The notes: a model not told the origin generated them from the sequence alone. A stretch of DNA of 64,000 nucleotides from Anisus vortex (GCA_949126835.1 OX421496.1:18733844-18797843); one strand, 5' to 3'. Counted from the stretch's first letter, positions 47,139 through 60,179 are shown. Program-made: numbers and translations.

Positions 47139-49451
47139 ACTTTCTTACTGCATACTTATTTAAGGGTTGGAAAACGCATTTTTGTTGTGAAAATACATTA
47201 TGTAAATAAGACTTTCTTACTGCATACTTATTTAAGGGTTTGAAAACGCATTTTTGTTGTGAAAATACATTATGTAAATAAGACTTTCTTACTGCATACT
47301 TATTTAAGGGTTTGAAAACGCATTTTTGTTGTGAAAATACATTATGTAAATAAGACTTTCTTACTGCATACTTATTTAAGGGTTTGAAAACGCATTTTTG
47401 TTGTGAAAATACATTATGTAAATAAGACTTTCTTACTGCATACTTATTTAAGGGTTTGAAAACGCATTTTTGTTGTGAAAATACATTATGTAAATAAGAC
47501 TTTCTTACTGCATACTTATTTAAGGGTTTGAAAACGCATTTTTGTTGTGAAAATACATTATGTAAATAAGACTTTCTTACTGCATACTTATTTAAGGGTT
47601 TGAAAACGCATTTTTGTTGTGAAAATACATTATGTAAATAAGACTTTCTTACTGCATACTTATTTAAGGGTTTGAAAACGCATTTTTGTTGTGAAAATAC
47701 ATTATGTAAATAAGACTTTCTTACTGCATACTTATTTAAGGGTTTGAAAACGCATTTTTGTTGTGAAAATACATTATGTAAATAAGACTTTCTTACTGCA
47801 TACTTATTTAAGGGTTTGAAAACGCATTTTTGTTGTGAAAATACATTATGTAAATAAGACTTTCTTACTGCATACTTATTTAAGGGTTTGAAAACGCATT
47901 TTTGTTGTGAAAATACATTATGTAAATAAGACTTTCTTACTGCATACTTATTTAAGGGTTTGAAAACGCATTTTTGTTGTGAAAATACATTATGTAAATA
48001 AGACTTTCTTACTGCATACTTATTTAAGGGTTTGAAAACGCATTTTTGTTGTGAAAATACATTATGTAAATAAGACTTTCTTACTGCATACTTATTTAAG
48101 GGTTTGAAAACGCATTTTTGTTGTGAAAATACATTATGTAAATAAGACTTTCTTACTGCATACTTATTTAAGGGTTTGAAAACGCATTTTTGTTGTGAAA
48201 ATACATTATGTAAATAAGACTTTCTTACTGCATACTTATTTAAGGGTTTGAAAACGCATTTTTGTTGTGAAAATACATTATGTAAATAAGACTTTCTTAC
48301 TGCATACTTATTTAAGGGTTTGAAAACGCATTTTTGTTGTGAAAATACATTATGTAAATAAGACTTTCTTACTGCATACTTATTTAAGGGTTTGAAAACG
48401 CATTTTTGTTGTGAAAATACATTATGTAAATAAGACTTTCTTACTGCATACTTATTTAAGGGTTTGAAAACGCATTTTTGTTGTGAAAATACATTATGTA
48501 AATAAGACTTTCTTACTGCATACTTATTTAAGGGTTTGAAAACGCATTTTTGTTGTGAAAATACATTATGTAAATAAGACTTTCTTACTGCATACTTATT
48601 TAAGGGTTTGAAAACGCATTTTTGTTGTGAAAATACATTATGTAAATAAGACTTTCTTACTGCATACTTATTTAAGGGTTTGAAAACGCATTTTTGTTGT
48701 GAAAATACATTATGTAAATAAGACTTTCTTACTGCATACTTATTTAAGGGTTTGAAAACGCATTTTTGTTGTGAAAATACATTATGTAAATAAGACTTTC
48801 TTACTGCATACTTATTTAAGGGTTTGAAAACGCATTTTTGTTGTGAAAATACATTATGTAAATAAGACTTTCTTACTGCATACTTATTTAAGGGTTTGAA
48901 AACGCATTTTTGTTGTGAAAATACATTATGTAAATAAGACTTTCTTACTGCATACTTATTTAAGGGTTTGAAAACGCATTTTTGTTGTGAAAATACATTA
49001 TGTAAATAAGACTTTCTTACTGCATACTTATTTAAGGGTTTGAAAACGCATTTTTGTTGTGAAAATACATTATGTAAATAAGACTTTCTTACTGCATACT
49101 TATTTAAGGGTTTGAAAACGCATTTTTGTTGTGAAAATACATTATGTAAATAAGACTTTCTTACTGCATACTTATTTAAGGGTTTGAAAACGCATTTTTG
49201 TTGTGAAAATACATTATGTAAATAAGACTTTCTTACTGCATACTTATTTAAGGGTTTGAAAACGCATTTTTGTTGTGAAAATACATTATGTAAATAAGAC
49301 TTTCTTACTGCATACTTATTTAAGGGTTTGAAAACGCATTTTTGTTGTGAAAATACATTATGTAAATAAGACTTTCTTACTGCATACTTATTTAAGGGTT
49401 GGAAAACGCATTTTTGTTGTGAAAATACATTATGTAAATAAGACTTTCTTA
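47139..49451. repeat. 72-bp minisatellite, 32 full copies
   Basis: Units begin ACTTTCTTACTGCATACTTA at 47139 and every 72 bp to 49371, plus 9 bp of a 33rd. Copies appear identical except that the first and last carry AAGGGTTGG where the 30 inner copies have AAGGGTTTG. Because 72 is divisible by three, the minus strand stays open for 786 codons with a 24-residue period (core SYLHNVFSQQKCVFKPLNKY). No splice or gene context supports translation. Confidence 0.98.
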
Positions 49452-49504
49452 GGTAAAATCTATACCCATGTTGATGTAGCAATACTACTTGTAACACCTA
49501 GGCT

Positions 49505-49625
49505 TAAACTTATATAGACATATAGGCGTCGCCATTCTACTTTTAAAATCTAAACTTTTGTAGGCGTGGCTATACGACTTGTAAAATCTAAACTTTTGTA
49601 GGCGTAGTAAGCTTGTAAAATCTAA
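49505..49625. repeat. ~38-bp tandem repeat, 3 imperfect copies
   Basis: TTGTAAAATCTAAACTTTTG followed by TAGGCGT repeats just right of the 72-bp array. Confidence 0.75.
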
Positions 49626-49955
49626 ATGTATGCAACTATAGGCCTATCTTTGGTACTAGGTAAAAGCCAAAGTAGTTTATTCCTCCTTCTTAAAATCAGA
49701 GCCAAACGATTGGTCTTACACTATCAGTGCATCTGGTCAGCATTCAAAAGAAGAACATCTTCTGAAATCTTTTGAGAAAAAAAAGATTTTACACCTTTCT
49801 CTATTTAAACACCGGAAATCAGCCATTTTGTGCGTGTCTTGTCTGAACTAGCAACCAGGCATAGACAAGGATTAATGGGAAATTACAGAAGTGGATATTC
49901 TGGATATACTTAAATCCACTTTTGCCAAGCTCCTTGGTGTCCGAAGGTCCTAAAG

Positions 49956-50310
49956 CAGGGGTCGGGAACCCATGGCTCGCGAGCCAGATGTGGCTCTTTT
50001 GATGGCTGCATCTGGCTCGCAGACAAATGTTCCATTATTTAAAAAAAATGTTTTTTAGACCTTTTGATCTACATATTAATTGCATATCAATATTTCATTC
50101 TACAAATGAGCTAAAGTCTAAAGTCTACTGCAGCTCAGCATCAGAAGAATTCAGAGACATAATTATTGTACTTTTAGTGTTGAAATTACACAAAATGCAC
50201 ACATTTACTTGAATTTTTAGTTTTAAACATAATGTATGGCTCTCACAGAATTACTTTTCAAAATATGTGGTGTCCATGGCTCTCTCAGACAAAAAGGTTC
50301 CCGACCCCTG
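49956..50310. mobile_element. 355-bp hAT-type MITE with perfect 8-bp duplication
   Basis: Inverted ends CAGGGGTCGGGAACC and GGTTCCCGACCCCTG match perfectly. TCCTAAAG occurs at 49948-49955 and 50311-50318. No transposase coding seen. Perfect ends suggest a fairly young insertion. Confidence 0.9.
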
Positions 50311-50318
50311 TCCTAAAG

Positions 50319-53184
50319 GCTTGTTATCAGCAGGATGTTGCCCTTAGATTAGTCCCAACGGCCACTGACCAGTGGGCATGTCGAGAGCCTACTCCATATT
50401 GCTTCAATGACTCTCTAAATGTTGTAGTTTGAAAATGTTCAAATCTTCTCACCAATCTTTTGTTGAACTAGAACAATCTCTTAGCTTTCCTGATTTGTTA
50501 ATACTTTCTTCTTCTTCTAAAACTGATTTTCCAATGTCTGCATTAACATCAACTTTTTTGTTTCTTATTGCGCCAACAACAATAACAACACAAAATGACA
50601 GTGAAATTATTTAATATTTAAAGTTTTTTCTCTTCCATTTTACTTAGAAGTCACGTTTACTAAGTAGCAATAATTGTGTAAGATAGACAACAGCTTTACC
50701 CACCTACTAGCCACCACAGAGTTACGGTTCGTGGTTTAGCCCAACAGAATACAAATAATTATAGGCCTATGTTTCTATTCCGTGGGTTAATCTGGGTTAA
50801 GGATCACTCGTATAAACAAACAAACAAACAAACTTGAGGACCTGTTTATGTTGTTGTTTTTTGTTTGTTGGACGGATATCACAGATACCTATTCTGTGAC
50901 GGATATAGAGTTTAAAAAAAGAAGGAAACGCTAACGCTTTCGTGATCTTGTTAACAAGCCTGTGGATCTGTACCTTTAGTTCTTTAAGCTGCCTTGTGTG
51001 ACAGAACAAGAAGATACACACAAACAAAAACAAAAAAAACAACGTGTAATGGGTGCCAAGGACAGCCTTTAGTAGCCTATCTGGCTGACATATTCCAAGC
51101 TTTTGGCTGGAACTTTGAATGGAAAAAAACATTTTTTTCTCCCACCCCCCCCTCTCCTACCACTTGTGCAGCGAACATGCACACATAGACACGTCAGGGA
51201 TCCTAATGAAAGGCTAGACATGTCAGGGTCAAACCCACATTATCTTCCAATGAGATCCTGACATCAAGACTCCCTGCCCCCCCCCTCTTCCAAACCTACC
51301 CCAGTGGCCACCCAAGTCAATGCTGTGAACAAGTATTTTAAGCGTGTTGCGTGGCCGTAAAGGTTCCAACGCGATGGAACTGTTCTTATGAATGAACTGC
51401 ACTTCTTTTATTTTATTTTAACGGCAACAGTAACGCTTTGCTGACTGCGAGATTTTTTTTCTTCTTTTTGACGCCTCGCTCCATTGAATCTAAGCAATAT
51501 AATATATAGGTAAAGTGGAGTTGTTGTTTCTTTCTTCTTCTTCTTTAAAACCATGGGCACTCCTCCCCTCCCTCCTCCCCTCCCTCCTGCCCATCTCACA
51601 CCCCCCACAGCCCTGCACATTAGTAATTTTTACTGTGTAAGCTTACCGACTTGTGTACTTGTTCGGTGTATTAGTTGTAAGCCTACACTAAATTATTTAC
51701 AGTAGTGGAGCTCTCTGTGTATAACGTCACTAGAATCAAAGAATATATCCCCCCCCCCCCCCCCCGCATCGTATTTTTAAAGAATAATAATATGCAAGTA
51801 GGTACTGTAGATCCTCTAATTTTGTGGACTCTTCGCTTATTTAATGGAGAATAGAAATTGAAATAGCCTACTTCGTTGAGTTGGAAGCGATGTTATCACG
51901 CGATTACGTATCACTAACTTCAGTTTTACCTGATCTAGGTGTATGTGGGTTTATAGTACCAGATAATGTACATTTTGATATTGTAGAGTTTACAGTGTAC
52001 AGTACAGTGATGGGTGATGTACAGACAGCTAGCGGTCCGATTAGGGAGACAATGAAAGAAGTGGGGAGATTGAAGGTATAGTTATTATGCTGCATGGGTC
52101 GCAGGACCTCATTTCCACAACTGGGCGGAGGTGTACGATTATTCCAGCCAATCAGCAAGTGGACGTGGCTTGAGTTCGAACCTTGAATGTTGTAGCATTG
52201 GAGAGTTCGAACCTTGAATATAGTAGCATTGGAGATTCTAATCATAAAAAGACACCTTGTGGTGCCAGTGTTGTTTAGTTCCGCGTGGGAAGGCTTTAAT
52301 ACCAGGGATGATTAGTTTTGATTGAGAAGGCCATATACTTACAGTAAACTTATGGTTTTCATTTAATTAGAAATACTTACAATAAAGCAAATTATTAAAT
52401 TTTTTTAGATATACTTACCGTAAGCCCACGACAGGGCTGTGTGGGTGGCTCCATTAAATTACTAGTAAATAATACATGGTTCCAAAAAAGATTATACTAA
52501 TAATAACTCGATAAGGTAATATGCTTGAATGGCGGGGGAGGTTGGCAGTTAATTACTGGTTAAGATTTTTACATTAAATTTGTTTCTTTGTATTTTTTTT
52601 ATGTTTGTTTCCAGACTGTGTGTCAACATTTAGGTTTATTCGCCCGATGTATTAAAAGCATTATTACATTTTACCCTATTGAAACTGGTGAAACATAATC
52701 TACAGATCGAGATTAGGCACTCTGCTGGTTTTGGGGTGGGGCACTCTTCTCCAAAGATATTTTCTCCTGCCAGACACTTTCATAAAAGTTTGAGCCGTGA
52801 ACCAAACTCACCAATGAATAAAAAGCTGCCGGTGTCTAGAATTGTAGGCCAGTACTGTAGTCAGGAGCAAAATCTGCAGTGAGTTCTCTAATCTGCAACA
52901 TAAAGACATTGTTGTGACAGACGTTGCAGTGTCAGCTAAGGCGTGTTTACAGTAGATCAAATCATAGCGCACATGTTCGCATATAAACAACATTACTCTA
53001 TAATAGTGTCATTCAACTCTTAGTCATAATACACCTCGGTCATCCCCCAGTCCACCCCTCGACCACGACACTAGAAAGACAGACATGTAAACATTATTGT
53101 GACGTCAGTGTAATAACAACCATTTGATAATCGGAGTGCCGCCTTGTTGTGACGGTCATAATGGCTTTGCGTCGCATAATAAGA
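50319..53184. other. Gene-free stretch, possible promoter-like patch
   Basis: No exon accepted. A CCAAT motif (CAGCCAATCAGC, about 52147) and a direct repeat of GAGTTCGAACCTTGAAT (about 52173 and 52203) lie near 52.1-52.2 kb. A C-run lies near 51750. Confidence 0.4.
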
Positions 53185-54979
53185 CAGTAATATTCAGTGT
53201 TTCCCTGAATGAGATAGAAATAATCAGTGTGTCGATGAATGAGACAGTAATAATTAGTGTGTCAATAAATGAGACAGTAATAATCAGTGTGTCGATGAAT
53301 AAGACAGTAATAATCAGTGTGTCGATAAATGATACAGTAATAATCAGTGTGTCAATAAATGAGACAGTAATAATCAGTGTGTCAATAAATGAGACAGTAA
53401 TAATCAGTGTGTCAATAAATGAGACAGTAATAATCAGTGTGTCGATGAATGAGATAGTTATAATCAGTGTGTCGATGAATGAGACAGTAATAATCAGTGT
53501 GTCAATAAATGAGACAGTAATAATCAGTGTGTCGATGAATGAGATAGAAATAATCAGTGTGTCGATGAATGAGATAGAAATAATCATGGTGTCGATGAAT
53601 GAGATAGAAATAATCAGTGTGTCGATGAATGAGATAGTTATAATCAGTGTGTCGATGAATGAGATAGTTATAATCAATGTGTCGATGAATGAGATAGAAA
53701 TAATCAGTGTGTCGATGAATGAGACAGTAATAATCAGTGTGTCGATGAATGAGATAGTTATAATCAGTGTGTCGATGAATGAGACAGTAATAATCAGTGT
53801 GTCAATAAATGAGACAGTAATAATCAGTGTGTCGATGAATGAGACAGTAATAATCAGTGTGTCGCTGAATGAGACAGTAATAATCAGTGTGTCGCTGAAT
53901 GAGACAGTAATAATCAGTGTGTCGATGAATGAGACAGTAATAATCAGTGTGTCGATGAATGAAATAGAAATAATCAGTGTGTCAATAAATGAGACAGTAA
54001 TAATCAGTGTGTCAATAAATGAGACAGTTAAAATCAGTATGTCGATGAATGAGACAGTAATAATCAGTGTGTCGCTGAATGAGACAGTAATAATCAGTGT
54101 GTTGCTGAATGAGACAGTAATAATCAGTGTGTCGATGAATGAGACAGTAATAATCAGTGTGTCGATGAATGAAATAGAAATAATCAGTGTGTCAATAAAT
54201 GAGACAGTAATAATCAGTGTGTCAATAAATGAGACAGTTAAAATCAGTGTGTCGATGAATGAGACAGTTATAATCAGTGTGTCGATGAATGAGACAGTAA
54301 TAATCAGTGTGTCGATGAATGAGACAGTAATAATTAGTGTGTCGATGAATGAGACAGTAATAATCAGTGTGTCAATAAATGAGACAGTAATAATCAGTGT
54401 GTCGATGAATGAGACAGTAATAATCAGTGTGTCGATGAATGAGACAGTAATAATCAGTGTGTCGATGAATGAGACAGTAATAATCAGTGTGTCAATAAAT
54501 GAGACAGTAATAATCAGTGTGTCAATAAATGAGACAGTAATAATCAGTGTGTCGATGAATGAGATAGTTATAATCAGTGTGTCGATGAATGAGATAGTTA
54601 TAATCAGTGTGTCGATGAATGAGACAGTAATAATCAGCGTGTCGCTGAATGAGACAGTATTAATCAGTGTTTCGCTGATTGAGACAGTATTAATCAGTGT
54701 GTCGCTGAATGACAGTACTAATCAGTGTGTCAATGAATAAGACAGTAATAATCAGTGTGTCGCTGAATGAGATAGAAATTATCAGTGTGTCGACGAATGA
54801 GACAGTAAATGAGACAGTAATAATCAGTGTGTCGCTGAATGAGACAGTAATAATCAGTGTGTCGCTGAATGAGACAGTAATAATCAGTGTGTCGCTGAAT
54901 GAGACAGTAATAATCAGTGTGTCGCTGAATGAGACAGTAATAATCAGTGTGTCGCTGAATGAGACAGTAATAATCAGTG
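53185..54979. repeat. 30-bp minisatellite, about 60 copies
   Basis: The unit TAATCAGTGTGTCGATGAAT plus GAGACAGTAA repeats every 30 bp. Three main variants are marked by CGATGAAT, CAATAAAT and CGCTGAAT; the last six units are all CGCTGAAT. The unit is divisible by three, so ORFs of 538 codons (plus) and 173 codons (minus) run through it with period ETVIISVSMN. Small indels near 54706 and 54800 break the register. Confidence 0.97.
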
Positions 54980-55048
54980 ACAAACAACGCTTGTTCCATA
55001 GTTAGTTTGTAAACACTGAGTCACTTTAAAGTGACAAATGTTGACTGT

Positions 55049-55050
<2 letters not shown>

Positions 55051-55088
<38 letters not shown>
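55051..55088. repeat. (TC)n microsatellite
   Basis: Uninterrupted TC dinucleotides. Confidence 0.95.
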
Positions 55089-55090
<2 letters not shown>

Positions 55091-55484
55091 ACATCAACAG
55101 CAACAGTACATTTGCCTTCACATTAATTAGCACTAGGATTTTTTTTTCTCAAATTAGATTAGATCTAATAGTTGCTCTTGGGGTTACATCTAATTTAGGC
55201 CGAAGATAAATTTAGTTTGTCAAGAATATATAAATGATTATTTTCTACATCCAAAATTAAATAGTGGTACACGTTTTCTAAGCTCCCACTCCTCTTTAAC
55301 TGCCACCAAAATCATTGTTAGTGATTTTCTAATAAACATATATAGATATTTCTTTTCATTTCTTGTGAATGTGTTGTTCTACAGACAACAACAAAACTAG
55401 ATCAGAACCTCTTTTCTATCTTTTCCCAGCCACAGATGCAGCAACATAACACGTTGATCACAACCTCAACACCTTATGGAACCC

Positions 55485-55820
55485 ACGAAATACCATGGTA
55501 ATCAAACAATCCCATCTCCCATAACAAAATCCACGATATACCATGATGTCAATCACCCATATCCCCATCGGAGCTCACCGAAATACTATAGTAATAACAT
55601 CACCACCAGAGCTCACAATATAGGATGGTAATCACCCATACCCCAATCAGGGTCTCAAAATACCATGGTAATCACATACCATATCAGGTCTCACAAAATA
55701 CCATGGTCGGTCCATGGTAATAACACATCTTTACCTGATCTCACAAAATACCTTGGTGGTAGCAATCCGATCTCACAAAAACCCATGGTGATCACCCATT
55801 CCCCTATCACTGTTCACAAT
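55485..55820. repeat. Degenerate ~45-bp tandem repeat
   Basis: Imperfect copies of TCACAAAATACCATGGTAAT followed by CACCCATACCCC recur about seven times. Confidence 0.65.
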
Positions 55821-55823
55821 ATA

Positions 55824-56335
55824 CAATGGGCGTGTTTTGTGAATGCTGGAACTGGGCGTGTTTTGCGAATGCTGGAACTGGGCGTGTTTTGCGAATGCTG
55901 GAATTGAGCGTGCTTTGGGAATGCTGGAACTGGGCGTGCTTTGTGAATGCTAGTACTGGGCGTGTTTTGTGAATGCTGGAACTGGGCGTGTTTTGTGAAT
56001 GCTGGAACTGGGCGTGCTTTGTGAATGCTGGAACTGGGCGTGCTTTGTGAATGCTGGGTGTGTTTTGTGAATGCTGGCACTGGGCGTGCTTTTTGAATGC
56101 TGGAACTGGACGTATTTTGTTAATACTGGGTGTGTTTTGTGAATGCTGGAACTGGCTGTATTTTGTTAATGCTGAGAGTGCTATGTGAATGCTGGCGCTG
56201 GGCGTGCTATGTGAATGCTGGAACTGGCTGTATTTTGTTAATGCTGGGAGTGCTATGTGAATGCTGGAACTGGCTGTATTTTGTTAATGCTGGGAGTGCT
56301 ATGTGAATGCTGGCGCTGGGCGCGCTATGTGAATG
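55824..56335. repeat. 26-bp minisatellite with 46-bp variant units
   Basis: The unit GAATGCTGGAACTGGGCGTG plus TTTTGT is repeated. From about 56150 it changes to longer units with CTGGCTGTATTTTGTTAATG. Copies diverge toward the right. Confidence 0.9.
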
Positions 56336-59040
56336 CTTTGTGACAAGCAGAATCCACTCAGTGATAAATCACTCAATAATTAGGCTCGACAAAAAACAAA
56401 AAAACAAAATTTCACTGGCATTTGTTGATGTTGTTTTATGCAGTGAATTAACTATGAATAATTACCCCGATACTTATTCGAGGGAAATATTTTATATGCA
56501 TGTCGTGTCATATGAATTAGACAACGTCTCGTTAAACAAAAAACAGCAGCTTTATGTGTGGTCGGAAATATACTAGATTATATACTCAGACAATATATTT
56601 TAAACTCTAAAAAAAAGCTAGTTCGTTGTCAGGCTGACCCCCCCCCCCCCCCGCCTTCTTTCTCTCTCCTGTCTCTCTCTCCCTGTCTCTCTCTCTCACA
56701 CACACACCGCTTTTCTATCTTTCTCCTTTTACCCAAAACCTTTTTTAAAAAAAGGTAATTAATTCTGGCAGACGTAAAAGTTGTGCGTGTGTAGGTGACC
56801 TAGTTTCCAATCAGCAACTTTTTGGGTAAACCTTTTCTCCCTTCCCCCCTCCCCCCCCCCCCCCCCCGCCATTAGCTCTTTACTGGCTTAACGGCTTACG
56901 TAAGAGAAATAAATCTAAGAACAACAAAAAAAAAGGTAAGAAATATGAGGGCGGGGAGGGGAGGGAGCGAACAGACCGATGACTCATAGGTAGGTGCAGA
57001 AAATGTACCACCTTACGACCTTGACCTTGCTAATATTATTATTACTTGCAGGTGTCTTGGGGGCTCTCCTACTTCGCGTTGAGTTTTCTCTTCACTATAG
57101 ACAGGCAGTGCGAGTGCAGTGGAAGGGAAAAATACACACACACACAAAAAAGAGAAGCTTAACCTTACTCTGGGTCACAACATTCGCATCGTAAGCAGAG
57201 AAACATAGATATAATATTATAGAGATTATACACAGACAGACAGACTTTTCTTAATACATGTCTTACTTAGGCAGACAGACTTTTTTTAAAATCTAAGGCA
57301 GGCAGACTTTTTCTTAATAGGCCTATAAGGCAGACATAGGCCTACTTGTTTTTACTATAAATTGACAGACTTTTTAATATAACTAATACTAAAACATACT
57401 AAACTTTTTCTTATTATAAGGCAGACAGCCTTTTCTTAATATAAGGCAGGCAGCTTTTATCTTAATTCAAGACAGACAGACTTTTCCTTTATATTAGGCA
57501 GACTTTTTCTTAGTTTTAGGCAGACTTTTAAAAAATATATGTCGAAAAGACGTTTTCTTACTATCAGGCAGACAAGCGAGCATGTTTAAAGCTTTCACCC
57601 CCTCCTCTAACCGCCCCCCCCCCTGTGACTTCGCCTTCTTTTCTAATAGTGACGTTAGCAGCTGATTATTATACTAATGAAGTAATATATAGCAATCTTT
57701 ATGACGTGCTATTAGGAACGTCACTGTCTGTGTATTTATCAGGGTATGATTCATATATCTATGTCTTACATGAACATATATTATAATAACTTCCGATATG
57801 AACAGGTCAATAAGCCCACCCTATAGTCAAGTGCGTACTGAGTTTAACTAAGGGCCCGTGCTAAACTTTTTTGTTTTTCTTTGGGCCCCCTTTATAAAAA
57901 ATGCCCCTGTAGTGAGATAAAACTCACCTCTCTCCCCTTTGCGGTAAGACCCATCCTTAAGTAATTACATAAGTCTTCTCGGGGGGGGGGGGGGGGAAGG
58001 CTGCATAACTTTGTGTTTTCTAAAGTTGTAGTTCTTTATTAAACCTTCCCCTTAGTGTAGGATACAGAGAAGTTTTCAGGGGCCACCTGCTGGGCCTTGC
58101 TTGACTTCTTTTTTTATGGGTCGGCTCTTGAATAACAAAACCGAAACGTTAACGTTTTTTGGGAGAATGCCTCCCCGAAACACCAACGATCTATGACTTT
58201 AGCCCGATCAGACGCCCTCCCCTCCACCCGATCAGACGCCCTCCCCTCCACACACACACACCTTATCCATGACACTGACTTTTTATCTGGATGAAGTCGT
58301 TATGATAAGTTTCAAATTGAAACGATGGCCGTTTACACTGATCATTACCCTGGCTGAGTTGTTTTTTTTGGTCAGAACGCGTTGGTTCTCTATGTGAAGT
58401 AAGTCAAAGATAAGCAGTACATTATCGATATATAGTATGTATTACTGCTGGAGCGGTAGTAGATAGCTCTTGATAGTCTCGAGTACCAGAACAATGGTGT
58501 AGCAGCTGTTGTTCCATTGGTGGTGAAGCAGCGTTCTATGGCACACTTAAGGGATAGTGTGGCCAGCACAACTACAAATACAGTATATTATATTATTTTT
58601 TATAATGATTAGTATTTGTGTTTGTTTTTTTCCTTTTGAAAGTATTATTGTTTGTTTTATATTATTAATAAGAAGTCAGAAGCTTGACAGCAACAATTCA
58701 TATGCATGTTTCATGGGCCACTAGGCGACCGTAAACAATAAAAAACAAAAAACAACAACAACTAAATACCGAAAGAAACGTTCTCACTAAAGTTTTTATT
58801 GTAATAGTGTTTGTTATTTTTTCTTTCTCTTTTAACAAAACACATTGTTATCATTCGTTTCACCATCACTTTGACGGGCATAACTCCTAGTATATGTATA
58901 TACTATATATTACAAGCGAATTAGATCTGATGGAAGAACACAGTCCTAGTATGCAAGTTTGTTCCACTGGTATCCTTGTAGAGTTGTTTAAACGTTAAAC
59001 GTACAGTTTGTTGGTACCCATTCAGCATGATGACGTCATC
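56336..59040. other. Gene-free stretch
   Basis: C-runs near 56640 and 56855, a G-run near 57980, a duplicated CCCGATCAGACGCCCTCCCC at 58203 and 58227, and degenerate GGCAGACAGACTTTT repeats at 57230-57565. No exon recognised. Confidence 0.5.
57230..57565. repeat. Degenerate GGCAGACAGACTTTTTCTTA repeat
   Basis: About nine irregularly spaced, diverged copies of this motif. Confidence 0.65.
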
Positions 59041-59057
59041 TAGTCTCAACATCTTCC

Positions 59058-59150
59058 GAACTCTGGGCGTGGCTTGAGTACTTCTCGAACTCTGGGCGTG
59101 GCTTGAGTACTTCTCGAACTCTGGGCGTGGCTTGAGTACTTCTCGCTGAA
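59058..59150. repeat. ~30-bp tandem repeat, 3 copies
   Basis: CGAACTCTGGGCGTGGCTTG followed by AGTACTTCT repeats three times. Confidence 0.9.
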
Positions 59151-59175
59151 ATAACCTGCACGCCAGTATTAAAGC

Positions 59176-59310
59176 ACAGGTGATGTGGGCGTGGCGATGT
59201 CACCTATACAGATGGTCCTACAGGTGATGTGGGCGTGGCGATGTCACCTATACAGATGGTCCTACAGGTGATGTGGGCGTGGCGATGTCACCTATACAGA
59301 TGGTCCTTCA
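59176..59310. repeat. ~44-bp tandem repeat, 3 copies
   Basis: CAGGTGATGTGGGCGTGGCG followed by ATGTCACCTATACAGATGGT repeats three times. It shares GGGCGTGGC with the adjacent array. Confidence 0.9.
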
Positions 59311-59319
59311 ATAATGAAA

Positions 59320-60175
59320 AAATTGGACATACGGCCTATCTATCAATATATCTAAATATCTACAAATATATCCCCCCCCCCTTTCTCTGTGTTATTATTA
59401 CAAATTACAATATAGTTGAATTTAGCCACGTAGACATTGTCCACTAGTCAATAGTCTAAAAGACCTTTGCACATAATGGTCGGATTAATTTGAATAATAT
59501 ATACTTATTTTTTTTTCTTGTATGTATAAATATTATTATGTTTTTTTTCTTGTATGTATAAATATTATTATGTAGTTCCCTGTCCTCCTATTACTTTTTA
59601 TTTCTCCCCAAATTGTGCATATTTATAAAATTTAAATATGTCGCGAATGAGACACGCATTTTTTTTTTGGGTGCATTGTGGGCTGTTAAAGTCAATCGCA
59701 ACACGCAATCCGTCATATAGTTAAACGAGCTCTTACCACGTGACATTCCCACTAGCCAATCACTACTCTCGTATCTTGCAGCGTCACACAACAACTAGTC
59801 TTCTTGGAGCAAGAAGGCTCGGACAACTTTCTGTGGCAGGTTGGTGTCACTTTTGTTGACACCCTCAAAGCACGTGTCGCATACGCCGAACGTTTTTCAA
59901 TGAGGTGTTAAAAAAATAAAGTTTTATTGTTTTATGTTGTAAAAATATGTAACAATGTCGATTTCTGAGCAAGTTCAAGTAGTGTAACATTGACATTAAA
60001 ATGGCATCTGGCTGTGTTACATTTCTCGACACAGTGAATAATAACATAAAGTCTAGCTAAAGGGACGATAGGAGTCACAAACCTATAAAAAAAAATAGCT
60101 TTTTTTATTTTGTTCAGTTTATGTTTTTTTTTTAAACATCAACAGGTGTAGTTAAGTGTACAAAGCCGAGTGTAA
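59320..60175. other. Gene-free stretch
   Basis: A 31-bp duplication (TTTTTTTCTTGTATGTATAA...) at 59508-59572 and a perfect 7-bp hairpin GGTGTCA/TGACACC at 59842-59862. Otherwise nothing. Confidence 0.5.
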
Positions 60176-60179
60176 CTAG

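Noticed and set aside
47139..49451. CRISPR-like array
   Set aside because: Units are contiguous and identical with no variable spacers, in an animal genome; it is a minisatellite.
51881..52081. 66-codon plus-strand ORF with a protein-like look
   Set aside because: No splice site, family match or flanking gene; kept only as part of a gene-free stretch.
53124..54740. 538-codon ORF as a repeat protein gene
   Set aside because: The 30-bp unit makes any stop-free frame open, both strands are open, the array has frame-breaking indels at its right end, and there is no gene context.
55020..55035. Perfect 16-bp palindrome GTCACTTTAAAGTGAC
   Set aside because: About one such palindrome is expected by chance in 64 kb.
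57655..57735. AGTGACGTT...AACGTCACT inverted pair as a MITE
   Set aside because: Only 9 bp match and no target duplication was found.
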